64,000 nt of DNA from Pegethrix bostrychoides GSE-TBD4-15B. GTDB lineage: Bacteria; Cyanobacteriota; Cyanobacteriia; Elainellales; Elainellaceae. How positions within the stretch are numbered: position 1 is the first letter of the stretch; the number at the start of each line of letters is the position of its first letter. The stretch spans positions 1-64,000 of the forward strand of contig JAHHHV010000074.1 in the NCBI GenBank assembly GCA_019359155.1. Reading direction: 5' to 3'. Positions 6,153-14,340 of this stretch are shown piece by piece. The notes below the pieces were generated by a model. The model ran no database searches and was not told the DNA's origin. It worked only from the letters and a program-made list of their open reading frames with translations. The position numbers were made by a program, and so were the translations under genes.

Positions 6153-8093
6153 GTGACTCAGAGCATCTCGTCTATGGCGAATCTCAAGACGGCAGCAGAC
6201 TATGAGCAGGCCATTGCGACTCAGCCGCAGCTGTTGTCAAACTATTGGCATCTGGGCTTGCTGCATCTGCTGGCCGAAAATATTGATGCGGCTCAGGCCG
6301 TTTGGCTCTCCGGCATGATCCAGCTCAACGATGTGGCAGAGCTGACAGAGCTGCTGCATCTGCTGAAAACCCAGGCCAAACAGCAGCTCTCAGTCCGCCC
6401 CGACCTAGCTGAAGCGCTCTATCAGCAGGCGTTAGAGATTGCTGCGGAGCCAGAGCAAGCCGAGCTGTGGTTGAGGTTAGGGCAGGCAGTAGCGCTACAG
6501 GGACGACTGGAGGAGGCAATTGGGGCATGGCAGCAAGCCATTGATCTCAGTCCCGCATGGGCAGATCCCCACCAACAGCAGGCCGAAGTCTGGCAGCGGC
6601 TAGGGGAATTTATCCCAGCGGTCGCAGCTTACCAAAAGGCCAGCGCATCTGCGCCAAACTGGCAGACCGTATACCGTCTCGGACTCTGCTGGGGGCAGCT
6701 TCAGCAGTGGCAGGCGGCGGCAGAGGCTTTTGAAGTCGCGGCTGAGCAGTCTGACTGGATTCAGTCAGACTGGATTCAGGCAGATTTGGGGTTTGCGCGG
6801 CTCAGGCTAGGAGAGTTGGCGGCGGCGCTGACTTGCTTTCAAAGCGCGCTAGCGGCAGCGCCAGAGTTTGTCTCAGCCCTACAATCTGCCAGCCCACGCC
6901 GTGCAGAACTCCTCGCCACAATTGGCCAGCCGGACGGAGCCGAGCGGGTCGGCAGCAAGCTGACGAACCAACCCTCAAACCCCACGCCAGAACTGCCGCT
7001 GAGCCAGCCACCGCCGACTGGATGCTGCGAGACGCAGATGGCCGTACCGCCCGATTGCTATTGGTCGCTCGAACCCGCCAGCGTCATTCATCTCAAGCCT
7101 CCGCAAACGCTGGAGGAGCAGATTCACTTTAGCTTTCGATTCGGACGGCAGGTAGCGCTGCCGGCAGCTTTTGTGGCGCAGATTCCGCAAGGTCGGATCT
7201 GGACTGCCGCCGACTTGAGTAGCCGAGCGGTGTTTGCAAATCATCAGCTGTTGAGCGATCTATCAGTTGAGTTTCCGCTGCTCTGCCCCGGCTCACCTCA
7301 GAAGCCGCATTCCGCCCAATCACGCTGGCTGCCAGAGCCAGAGCAAATTCAGGGGCGCGTGGTGGCGCTGGCGGCGCTGAGTGACGATAACTATTTTCAC
7401 TGGATGTTTGAACTGCTGCCGCAGATTGAGCTGCTTCGCCGCAGCGGGCTGGACTGGAACCATGTTGACGCGATTCGAGTCAGTCACAGCCAGCCGTTTC
7501 AGCAGCAAACTCTCGAACTGCTCGGCGTTCCGCTCAGCAAGATTTTGCCGCATCAGCCGCATTTGCAGGCCAGCGAACTCATTGTAGCGAGCGCCGGACA
7601 TCCAGCCTGGATGCCAAGCTGGAGCTGTCAGTTTCTGCGTCGCCTGCTGCTCAGTGACGCTCAACCCGCCCACCTGCGGCTCTACATCAGCCGCCGAGAG
7701 GCCAGCCGCAGCCTGATCAACGAAGCCGCCGTTTTGGCAATTCTAGAGCCGCTAGGATTTCAGACTGTGCTGCTAGAATCGCTCTCGGTGCAGCAGCAAG
7801 CCAACTTGCTGGCACAGGCTGAGGCCGTGATTGCGCCCCACGGTGGTGGCTTGACCAATCTGGTGTTCTGCCAGCCCGGAACCAAAGTGATTGAGCTATT
7901 CCCGCCCGATTTTGTCTATCCCTGCTACTGGCTGATCGCCAATTTAGTACAGCTAGAGTACTACTATTTGCTGGGTCAAACGCCCGTTGGATACTATCTA
8001 ACCCAGCTGCTTTATCCCAATCCCCGCCTCGCCGATATTTGGGTTGATCTCGAACAGCTCAAGGCCATACTCCAGATAGCCGGACTGAGTTAA
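6153..8093 (+). CDS. TPR-repeat glycosyltransferase, family GT61 (DUF563)
   Basis: This 646-residue cytosolic protein has two parts. Residues 10-250 are tetratricopeptide repeats, with recurring W-x-x-L-G...A...A-W-x-x-A patterns such as LWLRLGQAVALQGRLEEAIGA. Residues about 310-640 are a GT61-type glycosyltransferase, ending with APHGGGLTNLVFCQPGTKV-I-E-L-F-P, the conserved donor-site region of the family. The combination is common in cyanobacteria, where the TPRs probably bind partner proteins or acceptors. The acceptor here is unknown. A GTG at 6153 and an ATG at 6174 are both possible starts and neither has a good ribosome-binding site. A 15-bp in-frame duplication (SDWIQ twice, 6750-6779) lies in the TPR part. 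No glycan gene adjoins it. Confidence 0.75.
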   Translation: MTQSISSMANLKTAADYEQAIATQPQLLSNYWHLGLLHLLAENIDAAQAVWLSGMIQLNDVAELTELLHLLKTQAKQQLSVRPDLAEALYQQALEIAAEPEQAELWLRLGQAVALQGRLEEAIGAWQQAIDLSPAWADPHQQQAEVWQRLGEFIPAVAAYQKASASAPNWQTVYRLGLCWGQLQQWQAAAEAFEVAAEQSDWIQSDWIQADLGFARLRLGELAAALTCFQSALAAAPEFVSALQSASPRRAELLATIGQPDGAERVGSKLTNQPSNPTPELPLSQPPPTGCCETQMAVPPDCYWSLEPASVIHLKPPQTLEEQIHFSFRFGRQVALPAAFVAQIPQGRIWTAADLSSRAVFANHQLLSDLSVEFPLLCPGSPQKPHSAQSRWLPEPEQIQGRVVALAALSDDNYFHWMFELLPQIELLRRSGLDWNHVDAIRVSHSQPFQQQTLELLGVPLSKILPHQPHLQASELIVASAGHPAWMPSWSCQFLRRLLLSDAQPAHLRLYISRREASRSLINEAAVLAILEPLGFQTVLLESLSVQQQANLLAQAEAVIAPHGGGLTNLVFCQPGTKVIELFPPDFVYPCYWLIANLVQLEYYYLLGQTPVGYYLTQLLYPNPRLADIWVDLEQLKAILQIAGLS

Positions 8094-8112
8094 TTCTGAG
8101 TTAATTCTGAGT
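8085..8112. repeat. 11-bp tandem duplication across a stop codon
   Basis: CTGAGTTAATT occurs at 8085-8095 and again at 8096-8106, followed by a partial third copy. The first copy contains the TAA stop of the glycosyltransferase. Confidence 0.85.
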
Positions 8113-8282
8113 GAGACCTGAGCTATTTCAGCGCTGGCTCAAAAAACTTGTGATTTAACTAGTACATTTGAACTGTTTGTGGTAGATTAAGGTCAGCAAA
8201 CGGTACAAACGTACTAAAAATACCGCATTAGCCTACGTCACCATTCCTTATGCCGTCCCTTATCTCGAACAGAGGAAGCGCT

Positions 8283-9350
8283 ATGAGACCATCGCAAGCC
8301 GAAATGAAGGCGATTGAAGCCGAACTTCGGGCGATTCGAGCAGACAGTTCAGCCAGTCTGCTCGATCCAGCCAGTTCCGCTGCTCCGTCTGCCGTTATCC
8401 CCACAATTTCTCCTACCATCTCTCCCAGAATTGCCTCCAAACCTGAGCGGCAGGCTGCTGATCCAGGTAGTTCAACTTCCAAAAGGCGTTCGGTTGAATG
8501 CTTTCCGATCGCAGATGTTAACGACAATTATTCATCTCAAAGACCATCTCAAAGACCATCTCAAAGACCATCTCAAAGACCAGATCAGCCCAACACAGAT
8601 ACGCCGCCGCGCACTGCGCGCCTTGATTTAAACCGAGCGATGCAGCGTCAAACGCGATTTGCTAGACCGGTTCAGCCGCCGCAGGCCCTTACCCGTCAAA
8701 TGCTGGCCGAGAAAGCGCATCAGATTAATCAGCTTTCGACTCAGCAAGAGGCCGTTATTTTAGAGCTAATCACGCTGTCTGAGCAGATTGAGTCTGCCAA
8801 CGCCGTTTGCGAAACCGCAGCAGTGCCGCATGTTGCCGACGCTGCCGGAACGCTCGTCTTGACCTCACGCGCCGTTCAGCTACCGCCCGCCGAAAGACGC
8901 GCCCACCGCAGTCACGCCCACCGCAATCACGGTAACCACCTGATGCTGGCGAGTACCGGAGCCGTCTGGCAGGGGACTTGGGGATTGCTGACGCTGCTGG
9001 GTCGGGTTAGCAGCTTTTTGCTCTCGCCGTTGGGTCTTCTGCTAGATCAAAGGCCGAGGCGGGCAGCTGGGCGACGTGCCTCAGGGCGGCGGGTATTGGA
9101 GCGGCAAGCAACCGAAGTTTTTACGTTCCAAGAGGCCGCAATTTTGGTGCTGGGGGCAGCAATGCTGCGGGTCGGACTCGATCTGCTCGTGGCCAGCTAC
9201 CCCATGCTCTGGGTGCCCAGCCTGCTAGTGATGCTAGCTCCTGCCGCCATCGCCATCTACCGCTCAACGCTTGTGCCCCAAACTGGCTTTATCTGGGGCT
9301 ATCGCCTGTTTTCACTGATGATTGGCCTATTGCTAGGAGGAAGACTATGA
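8283..9350 (+). CDS. membrane protein with long disordered N-terminal region, unknown function
   Basis: The start is ATG 8283, preceded by AGGA at the ideal distance; the ATG at 8250 has no such site. The product is 355 residues. Residues 1-110 are rich in Ser, Pro, Ala and Gln and contain four copies of S-Q-R-P from a 12-bp repeat. Residues about 125-180 form a Gln/Glu-rich helix that may be a coiled coil. The last 130 residues hold a basic stretch and three to four hydrophobic segments, ending LFSLMIGLLLGGRL. I do not recognise the family. It is the first gene of a run of five plus-strand genes. Its stop overlaps the next start (ATGA). Confidence 0.6.
   Translation: MRPSQAEMKAIEAELRAIRADSSASLLDPASSAAPSAVIPTISPTISPRIASKPERQAADPGSSTSKRRSVECFPIADVNDNYSSQRPSQRPSQRPSQRPDQPNTDTPPRTARLDLNRAMQRQTRFARPVQPPQALTRQMLAEKAHQINQLSTQQEAVILELITLSEQIESANAVCETAAVPHVADAAGTLVLTSRAVQLPPAERRAHRSHAHRNHGNHLMLASTGAVWQGTWGLLTLLGRVSSFLLSPLGLLLDQRPRRAAGRRASGRRVLERQATEVFTFQEAAILVLGAAMLRVGLDLLVASYPMLWVPSLLVMLAPAAIAIYRSTLVPQTGFIWGYRLFSLMIGLLLGGRL
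8533..8580. repeat. 12-bp tandem repeat, four copies, in frame
   Basis: Four perfect copies of CATCTCAAAGAC encode repeated S-Q-R-P in the disordered part of the 8283 gene. Copy number could vary without breaking the frame. Confidence 0.9.
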
Positions 9351-9478
9351 GTCCTTTACTGCTCGGAGCCGCATGGCTACTATTTGTGATCTCTTGCTTG
9401 GCCTCGCTAGTGCCGAGCGGACAGCGCAAGTCGCGCGTCAAGCCGCTTAAAACAGGAGGTCGCAATGAAACGACCTAG
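9347..9478 (+). CDS. 43-residue single-pass membrane protein
   Basis: An AGGAGG ribosome-binding site lies 5-6 bases before ATG 9347, which overlaps the previous stop as ATGA. The 43-residue product begins MSPLLLGAAWLLFVISCLAS, a hydrophobic segment, and continues with a basic tail (GQRKSRVK). Its own 3' end contains the AGGAGG of the next gene and overlaps that gene by 14 bases. Strong translation signals and tight packing on both sides argue for a real gene, although it is short. It probably sits in the inner membrane with its neighbours. No family is recognised. Confidence 0.65.
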   Translation: MSPLLLGAAWLLFVISCLASLVPSGQRKSRVKPLKTGGRNETT

Positions 9479-9860
9479 TCCGCAGCGCCAGATTGGGATG
9501 CGGCTATTTTTGCTGGGCGGAGCGGTTGCTGTGATTGCCGGACTCAGCACCGACATTCAGGAAACCATTGCGGCGCAGCGCTCTAGCCGTCCTGAAAGCT
9601 GCGCGGGAGATCTTAACCCGCAAGCCAAGATCTCCCGCGACCAGCTAGCCACATTTCTGACGATTTCGGAGCGCGAACCTAAAGTCCAAGTGCAGGACGT
9701 GCTGCAAGCGCCCTACTGTCAGCTTCCCGGTCTGGAAGTGCGGGCAGGGGTGGCGGCAGAACGCGCTGTTTATCAGCTGGCCTTTGATCCGCAAACTTGG
9801 CTGGTGGTGCTGTTTGAAGGCAATGAATATGCCGGATATCAGCTTCAGGTGCTGCGCTAG
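9465..9860 (+). CDS. hypothetical exported or membrane-anchored protein, 131 residues
   Basis: AGGAGG precedes ATG 9465. The N-terminus is basic, followed by LFLLGGAVAVIAGLS, a signal peptide or anchor. The remainder is a soluble domain of about 100 residues with two cysteines (ESCAGD and APYCQLPG) that could form a disulfide in the periplasm. It ends VLFEGNEYAGYQLQVLR. The gene overlaps the 43-residue gene, so the two are likely co-translated. I do not recognise the domain. Confidence 0.6.
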   Translation: MKRPSPQRQIGMRLFLLGGAVAVIAGLSTDIQETIAAQRSSRPESCAGDLNPQAKISRDQLATFLTISEREPKVQVQDVLQAPYCQLPGLEVRAGVAAERAVYQLAFDPQTWLVVLFEGNEYAGYQLQVLR

Positions 9861-9948
9861 CCCGCTTCAAACCCGCTGAAACCCCCGATGTCTTGCGATA
9901 TCTTGCTATATATGGAGGGTTACTCAGAGGTGAGGAGTCTTCTAGAGC

Positions 9949-10497
9949 ATGGGATGCGAGGGGTTGGGGCAGCGTATTAGCGTTAAGGTTAGCGCCAGAA
10001 CTAGCGCCAGAACTAGCGCCAGAATTAGTGCCAGTGCTGCGGTGGCCATTACGGCAGGCATTACGGCAGGCATTGCCCTGACAACGGCTTGTGCTCCAGT
10101 TGCTCCCCTGATTCCTGCCCGCGAGCCCGCCCGCCAAATCCAGATTCAGCAGAGCTGGCAGTTACAGGCAGGTGATCAGGTAAAAGAATACCGAATTGCG
10201 GCTGGACTGGGCGATATCTCCATTGCGCTCCAGGGCGGTAAGGTCTACGCACCGTTCACAGGCCGAGTTCAGCCCAATCTCATCGACTGCGTGCTGTTTT
10301 CCACGCCCGAAGTCCCTGCCTATCTGTTTCGACTTTGTGGACTCAGCCAGCCGCGACTGGGCACGATCCAGCAAGGAGAGCCAATTGGCTCTGGCGAATA
10401 TCTGCATTTTGCGATGCTGCGGAAGCTGCCTGAAGGCAACTGGACAATTGTTGAACCTTCGCGCTCCATGCTAGAGAAAATCTTGAGTAAGCCCTGA
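9949..10497 (+). CDS. putative lipoprotein with M23-like (possibly inactive) C-terminal domain
   Basis: The 182-residue protein starts with a Ser/Ala/Arg-rich stretch built from 12-bp repeats, then a hydrophobic segment ending ALTTAC, which could serve as a lipobox. After residue 60 it has a beta-rich domain with GGKVYAPFTGRVQ and a late GSGEYLHFAML. This recalls the LytM/M23 fold, but the full set of zinc-binding His/Asp residues is not visible, so enzyme activity is doubtful. The ATG at 9949 lies about 12 bases past GAGGAG. The repeats make the true N-terminus uncertain. It probably acts at the envelope with the neighbouring operon genes. Confidence 0.5.
   Translation: MGCEGLGQRISVKVSARTSARTSARISASAAVAITAGITAGIALTTACAPVAPLIPAREPARQIQIQQSWQLQAGDQVKEYRIAAGLGDISIALQGGKVYAPFTGRVQPNLIDCVLFSTPEVPAYLFRLCGLSQPRLGTIQQGEPIGSGEYLHFAMLRKLPEGNWTIVEPSRSMLEKILSKP
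9991..10073. repeat. two adjacent 12-bp tandem repeats, in frame
   Basis: AGCGCCAGAACT occurs almost perfectly three times at 9991-10026. ATTACGGCAGGC occurs twice at 10048-10071. Both are in the start of the 9949 gene and keep its frame. Confidence 0.85.
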
Positions 10498-10516
10498 ATT
10501 AAGCTCGAATTAAGCC

Positions 10517-11497
10517 ATGAACAAAATCTGCATCTACACCGCAGGGCTAATCGCTCTGACTCAGCCTGCTGTGGCGACTAATCTTCCCGCTCAGTTTTCT
10601 ACCCGAACTACCGCGCTCCAGCCGATTCAGCAAAGCTCACCCTATTCTGCGCCTGATTCTATATCTGATTTCAGCAACGCCGATTTAGGCGTACAGTTTG
10701 ATCTCTCAAATTCTGCGCCAATTCCGACTCAAGTTTTTATCCCAGATGGTTCACAGAGTAGTTTACATAATCTACCCAACGACAACTCAAGCGTTCAACC
10801 TGCCCCCTCGCCACCTCTCAATCTGCTTGAGCAAGCTACCTTCACGCTCCGGCAGCTCTTTAGCAAAGATAGCGATTCACTGGTCGCGGTTGCGGTTGGG
10901 AACGCCGAAGGAACGCGCACCCCCGAAGGCGACCACAGCACTCATTTCTATGGCCATACCGATCCAGGGAACGGCGTTTGGAATCTGGGCACGTTCTCCT
11001 ATCAGCATGGTGCAGACTCAGTCGAAGAGGCGGATGCAAAACAGCTGGCGCGTCTCAAACGACAGGCTCAGGTGATGCAGGAAAAAGCCAGCGCCAAGGG
11101 ACTGAAGCTCACCCTCGAAGAAACGCTCAACGGCATTGACCTAGCCAATCAAGCCCCCGAAGCGCTGCTGGATGTAGCGGGCTATATTGACTGGTTGGCG
11201 CAGGCGCAGAGTCTGGGCATGAGCGGGGCAGAGGCAATTTTATGGGCGCGAGTCCAGTCTTTTATTGACCCCAAAACGCAGCGCTGGAATGCCCCCGGTT
11301 TGGGCAATACCGCCGAGAGCATCACCCGCGACCAGCAGCGCCGAATGCAGGCGATTGCGCGAGCCATCGATCGCCAAAATGACAGCATTGCCGCTGATGC
11401 TCGCCTCAACCCGCAGCCGATTGGCTTCCGACTGCCCCGCTGGAACCTGGCTCAGCGCTTGCTCAACCAGATGTCAGCTTGGCTTAACTGGGCGTAG
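10517..11497 (+). CDS. exported hypothetical protein with GNAEGTR/GHTDPGNG motifs
   Basis: A 326-residue protein with a signal peptide (CIYTAGLIALTQPAVAT) and a Ser/Pro-rich linker to about residue 115. The folded part begins AVAVGNAEGTRTP and continues FYGHTDPGNGVWNLGTFSYQHG, a tight Gly/His/Asp-rich motif that looks like a binding or active site. A helical region follows, with ARVQSFIDPKTQRWNAPGLG. I have a vague memory of this motif set in cyanobacterial envelope proteins encoded near M23-like proteins, but I cannot name the family. It is the last gene of the 8283-11497 run, 19 bases after the preceding stop. It is probably periplasmic and may act on the cell wall (inference). Confidence 0.55.
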   Translation: MNKICIYTAGLIALTQPAVATNLPAQFSTRTTALQPIQQSSPYSAPDSISDFSNADLGVQFDLSNSAPIPTQVFIPDGSQSSLHNLPNDNSSVQPAPSPPLNLLEQATFTLRQLFSKDSDSLVAVAVGNAEGTRTPEGDHSTHFYGHTDPGNGVWNLGTFSYQHGADSVEEADAKQLARLKRQAQVMQEKASAKGLKLTLEETLNGIDLANQAPEALLDVAGYIDWLAQAQSLGMSGAEAILWARVQSFIDPKTQRWNAPGLGNTAESITRDQQRRMQAIARAIDRQNDSIAADARLNPQPIGFRLPRWNLAQRLLNQMSAWLNWA

Positions 11498-11500
11498 CTA

Positions 11501-11530
11501 AAGACAGCAAAGCAAAAGACAGCAAAGCAA
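11501..11530. repeat. 15-bp tandem duplication in a convergent spacer
   Basis: AAGACAGCAAAGCAA occurs twice without mismatch between the ends of two convergent genes. Confidence 0.85.
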
Positions 11531-11554
11531 AAGCTGGCAGAGCAGATGAAGGCT

Positions 11555-12748
11555 TCAGCGCACCTCCATTGGCAAAATTACCGTAAAAGTTGAGCCAATC
11601 CCCAGCTCAGACTCCAACGTGATTTCTCCCTGCAAGAGCTTCACGAGCTGTATCACAATTGCTAACCCTAGCCCCGTGCTGTCTGGGGTGAGCGGCTGAC
11701 CTGCTGCCGAGACGCGAAAGTAAGGCTCGAAGATCCTGGCCTGATCCTCTGGCGAAATGCCGATGCCTGTATCGCTGACTGACAGCAGCCACTGCCGATC
11801 GTTGAGTGTCTGGCAGACAATGATCACGCGACCCGTTTCGGTGTAGCGAACCGCATTGCTGCCCAGATTGGTCAAGATTTGCTGAAGCCGCAGCGGATCG
11901 ATCAGAATTTGATTGGGGGCATTCTCGCAGACGATTTTTAGCTCTAGTCCGCGCGCCGCCGCCAGTGGCTGGATCATTTCCAGAGCCGACTGCAAGACGC
12001 TGCGGACATCCACCCGCACGAGCTGAAGCTGAAGCTGTCCTGCCTCGCAGCGCGATAGCTCTAGCGAATCGTTGATCAAGCGCAGCAGCAATCGCCCGTT
12101 ACGCAGCACCCGCTCCACATGCTCCAAATTCTGCACTGAGTCTTGCACGGGCTCTTTTACCTGCCGATGCTGCCGCAAAAATAGCTCTGAGTAGCCAATG
12201 ATCGAAGTGAGCGGTGTTTTGAGCTCATGCGCCAAATGTGACAGATTTTCTTGACTGGTATGAACTAAGCGATTCAGCTCTTGATTGGTCAAAAATAGCT
12301 GATGCTGCAAGCGCTCTAGCTCCTGCAACCGCTGATTCACATAGCTGCCGAAGCACTGAGCTACTGCCGCATCCACCACGGTATTGATCAGCGACATGGC
12401 TCGCAGCACTTCGGCGGCCGTACCTTGCAGCAGATACTCGCGCAGATTGCTCAAAATCGTGTCGCGCAGCAGATGATATTCGCGGGCGATCTCGGTGGGT
12501 TCGTAGCCCTGCTCAGCTCGCTGGATGCCGTGCTGGAGGCTCGCTTGAGCAATCATCCCTACATCGTTTTCTTCAACCCGCGACAGTACGGTGGTCAGTG
12601 CCTCTAAGACATAGGGAATGTGATTGCGGATGGCTGTATGCGTTAGGCTGTCAGCCGTAGTGATCTGCCGATCTCGCTCTACTGCCGCGACCCACTGCTC
12701 GGTAATCAGGTCAGCTTTCTGATTTAACAACTGACTAAAATCTATCAT
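11555..12748 (-). CDS. sensor histidine kinase with RsbRD-type N-terminal domain
   Basis: The start is taken as ATG 12748 (MIDFSQLL); a TTG at 12757 is the only longer choice. The 397-residue protein has no membrane segment. Residues 1-125 resemble the RsbRD N-terminal sensor domain, with a helix-rich EQWVAAVERD start and EYHLLRDTILSNL. Next comes a HisKA dimerisation domain with LSHLAHELKTPL (phospho-acceptor about His174). The ATPase domain follows, with N-box LTNLGSNAVRY, G1 VSDTGIGI, F-box IFEPYF and G2 STGLGLAI. It is therefore a cytosolic two-component kinase. No response regulator is adjacent. It sits between envelope genes and folC, with pst genes a few kb away, but nothing in the sequence ties it to phosphate. 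Confidence 0.88.
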   Translation of the reverse strand: MIDFSQLLNQKADLITEQWVAAVERDRQITTADSLTHTAIRNHIPYVLEALTTVLSRVEENDVGMIAQASLQHGIQRAEQGYEPTEIAREYHLLRDTILSNLREYLLQGTAAEVLRAMSLINTVVDAAVAQCFGSYVNQRLQELERLQHQLFLTNQELNRLVHTSQENLSHLAHELKTPLTSIIGYSELFLRQHRQVKEPVQDSVQNLEHVERVLRNGRLLLRLINDSLELSRCEAGQLQLQLVRVDVRSVLQSALEMIQPLAAARGLELKIVCENAPNQILIDPLRLQQILTNLGSNAVRYTETGRVIIVCQTLNDRQWLLSVSDTGIGISPEDQARIFEPYFRVSAAGQPLTPDSTGLGLAIVIQLVKLLQGEITLESELGIGSTFTVILPMEVR

Positions 12749-12823
12749 TAGACCCAATTTCAGGATTTAGCACTCTCCTCAGTTTAGTCAGTTCCGGAAT
12801 CCATCGATGAATTTCTGCTAAAT

Positions 12824-14209
12824 TTACTTAAATTGTGATTGGTTGTGATTGATTGAGTTTAGCTTCTGCGGCTCAGACTGCGGCTCAAACTGCGTCTTAA
12901 AAAAGTAGCCAATCAGGTAGAGCGAGCCACAGAGAACTGCCCTGCCGCCCTGTTGCCGAAGCAGCTTAACCGCCGCGAGGGCATCTCCTAGATCCGCGTA
13001 GCGACTGACCGTCAGTTGGGGGCAACCAGCCTGGGCGATCTGCTCTAGCTCGGCTAGGTCAGCAGGAATATGCTCAGGCACAGGCACTAGATGGAGCGAG
13101 TCACCGGGACGCAGCAGCGCCTTAAAAATATCGGCATGGTCTTTGGTGCCAATCAGGCCAACAATCCAGTGAATCGGCGCGGCTTGGCTGCTGGCTTGGC
13201 TGCTGGCTTGGCTGGCCGGATTATTGTCTAGATAGCGGCGCAGCATGGTAGCTCCGGCGGGGTTATGAGCACCGTCAACCAGCAGCCGCTGTCCCTGCCA
13301 GGTGAGCCACTGCATGCGTCCCGGCCACTGTGTTTTGGCCATGCCTGCCGTGATTTGGCTGGCGCTAATCTGCCAGCCCTGCGCCTGCAAAAGCTGAAGC
13401 GCCTTAAGCGCCAGCGCCGAGTTGATGAGCTGATGAGCGCCCAGCAGCGGCAGCGGGTAGATCATCTCTTCAAACTTAGCCTCCCCGTTGCCCAGATCCT
13501 CCGCAGGCTGCACCCACTGTGCCGGACAGTGAAGTTCCGTGAGCCGCTGCTGCAAGACGGCTGTGGCCTCCGGTGGCTGTGGCGCAATCACGGCGGGGCA
13601 ATTGGGCTTGAGGATGCCCGCCTTTTCGCGGCTGATCGCGGCTAGAGTAGAGCCAAGCCGCTGCCAGTGTTCGCGGCTGAGCGAGGTGATAATGCTCACC
13701 AGAGGGCGCTCGCAGACGTTCGTGGCATCTAGCCTGCCGCCCAAGCCCACCTCAACCACTGCCAAATCTACCTGCTGACGCGCAAAATACAGCCATGCGG
13801 CGGCGGTAATCACCTCAAACTGGGTTGGCGAGGGCTGATCAGCATCAATCGCGGCCACCACCTGCTGCAAGAGGCTCAATAGCTCGACCGCCGGGATCTC
13901 CTGCTGATTCAGGCAGATCCGCTCACACCAGCTGACCAGATGCGGCGAACTGTAGCGCCCCACTCGGTAGCCCGCTTCAGCCAGCACCGACGCAAGGTAG
14001 GCGCAGACAGAGCCTTTGCCGTTGCTGCCCGCCACATGCAGAATTTTCACCTGCTGCTGCGGATTACCGAGGGCTGCGAGCAGGCGTTCGATCCGCTCTA
14101 GCCCTAGCTCAACCCCAAAATGGCTAAAGCGTTCGAGCAGGGCTGCGACATCTTTTAGGGCTTGCTCATCTTTTAGGGCTTGCTCAGGGGTCGGTTCGAG
14201 GCAGGTCAT
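12824..14209 (-). CDS. folC: bifunctional folylpolyglutamate synthase/dihydrofolate synthase
   Basis: Adds glutamate to dihydropteroate and to folates in the cytosol. The P-loop HVAGSNGKGS and the family motif GLGGRLDATNV are clear, followed by the LVDGAHNPAG of the C-terminal Mur-ligase-like domain. ATG 14209 (MTCLEP) is preferred over an in-frame TTG at 14239. The length of 461 residues is slightly above the usual 420-440. Two in-frame duplications explain part of the excess: an 18-bp unit giving EQALKD twice near the N-terminus, and a 12-bp unit giving repeated Q-A-S-S near residue 345. It is a stand-alone gene, divergent from pstC. Confidence 0.93.
   Translation of the reverse strand: MTCLEPTPEQALKDEQALKDVAALLERFSHFGVELGLERIERLLAALGNPQQQVKILHVAGSNGKGSVCAYLASVLAEAGYRVGRYSSPHLVSWCERICLNQQEIPAVELLSLLQQVVAAIDADQPSPTQFEVITAAAWLYFARQQVDLAVVEVGLGGRLDATNVCERPLVSIITSLSREHWQRLGSTLAAISREKAGILKPNCPAVIAPQPPEATAVLQQRLTELHCPAQWVQPAEDLGNGEAKFEEMIYPLPLLGAHQLINSALALKALQLLQAQGWQISASQITAGMAKTQWPGRMQWLTWQGQRLLVDGAHNPAGATMLRRYLDNNPASQASSQASSQAAPIHWIVGLIGTKDHADIFKALLRPGDSLHLVPVPEHIPADLAELEQIAQAGCPQLTVSRYADLGDALAAVKLLRQQGGRAVLCGSLYLIGYFFKTQFEPQSEPQKLNSINHNQSQFK
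13181..13215. repeat. 12-bp tandem repeat inside folC
   Basis: GGCTTGGCTGCT occurs twice, then a partial third copy. It is in frame and probably in a surface loop. Confidence 0.85.
14150..14185. repeat. 18-bp tandem duplication inside folC
   Basis: ATCTTTTAGGGCTTGCTC occurs twice without mismatch near the start of folC and doubles six residues. Confidence 0.9.
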
Positions 14210-14266
14210 GCGGTGCAGGATCAGAACTGAACTGATCAAATTAAAGATTACAAAGAATTTTAGATT

Positions 14267-14319
14267 GTTAACCCGCTCTTTAAGTTGAGCTTCTAGGTTG
14301 AATGTGTTGAGCTTAACAA
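14267..14319 (+). promoter_or_regulatory. weak candidate Pho box upstream of pstC
   Basis: GTTAACCC (14267) and CTTTAAGT (14278) are spaced 11 bases apart, as in cyanobacterial PhoB/SphR boxes (CTTAACCT-like octamers with 3-base gaps). CTTAACAA lies at 14312. The octamers match the consensus only partly and no clean third copy follows. The position ahead of the pst genes supports the reading; the sequence alone does not prove it. Confidence 0.3.
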
Positions 14320-14340
14320 ACCCAGTTTAGAGTCCCCTGC

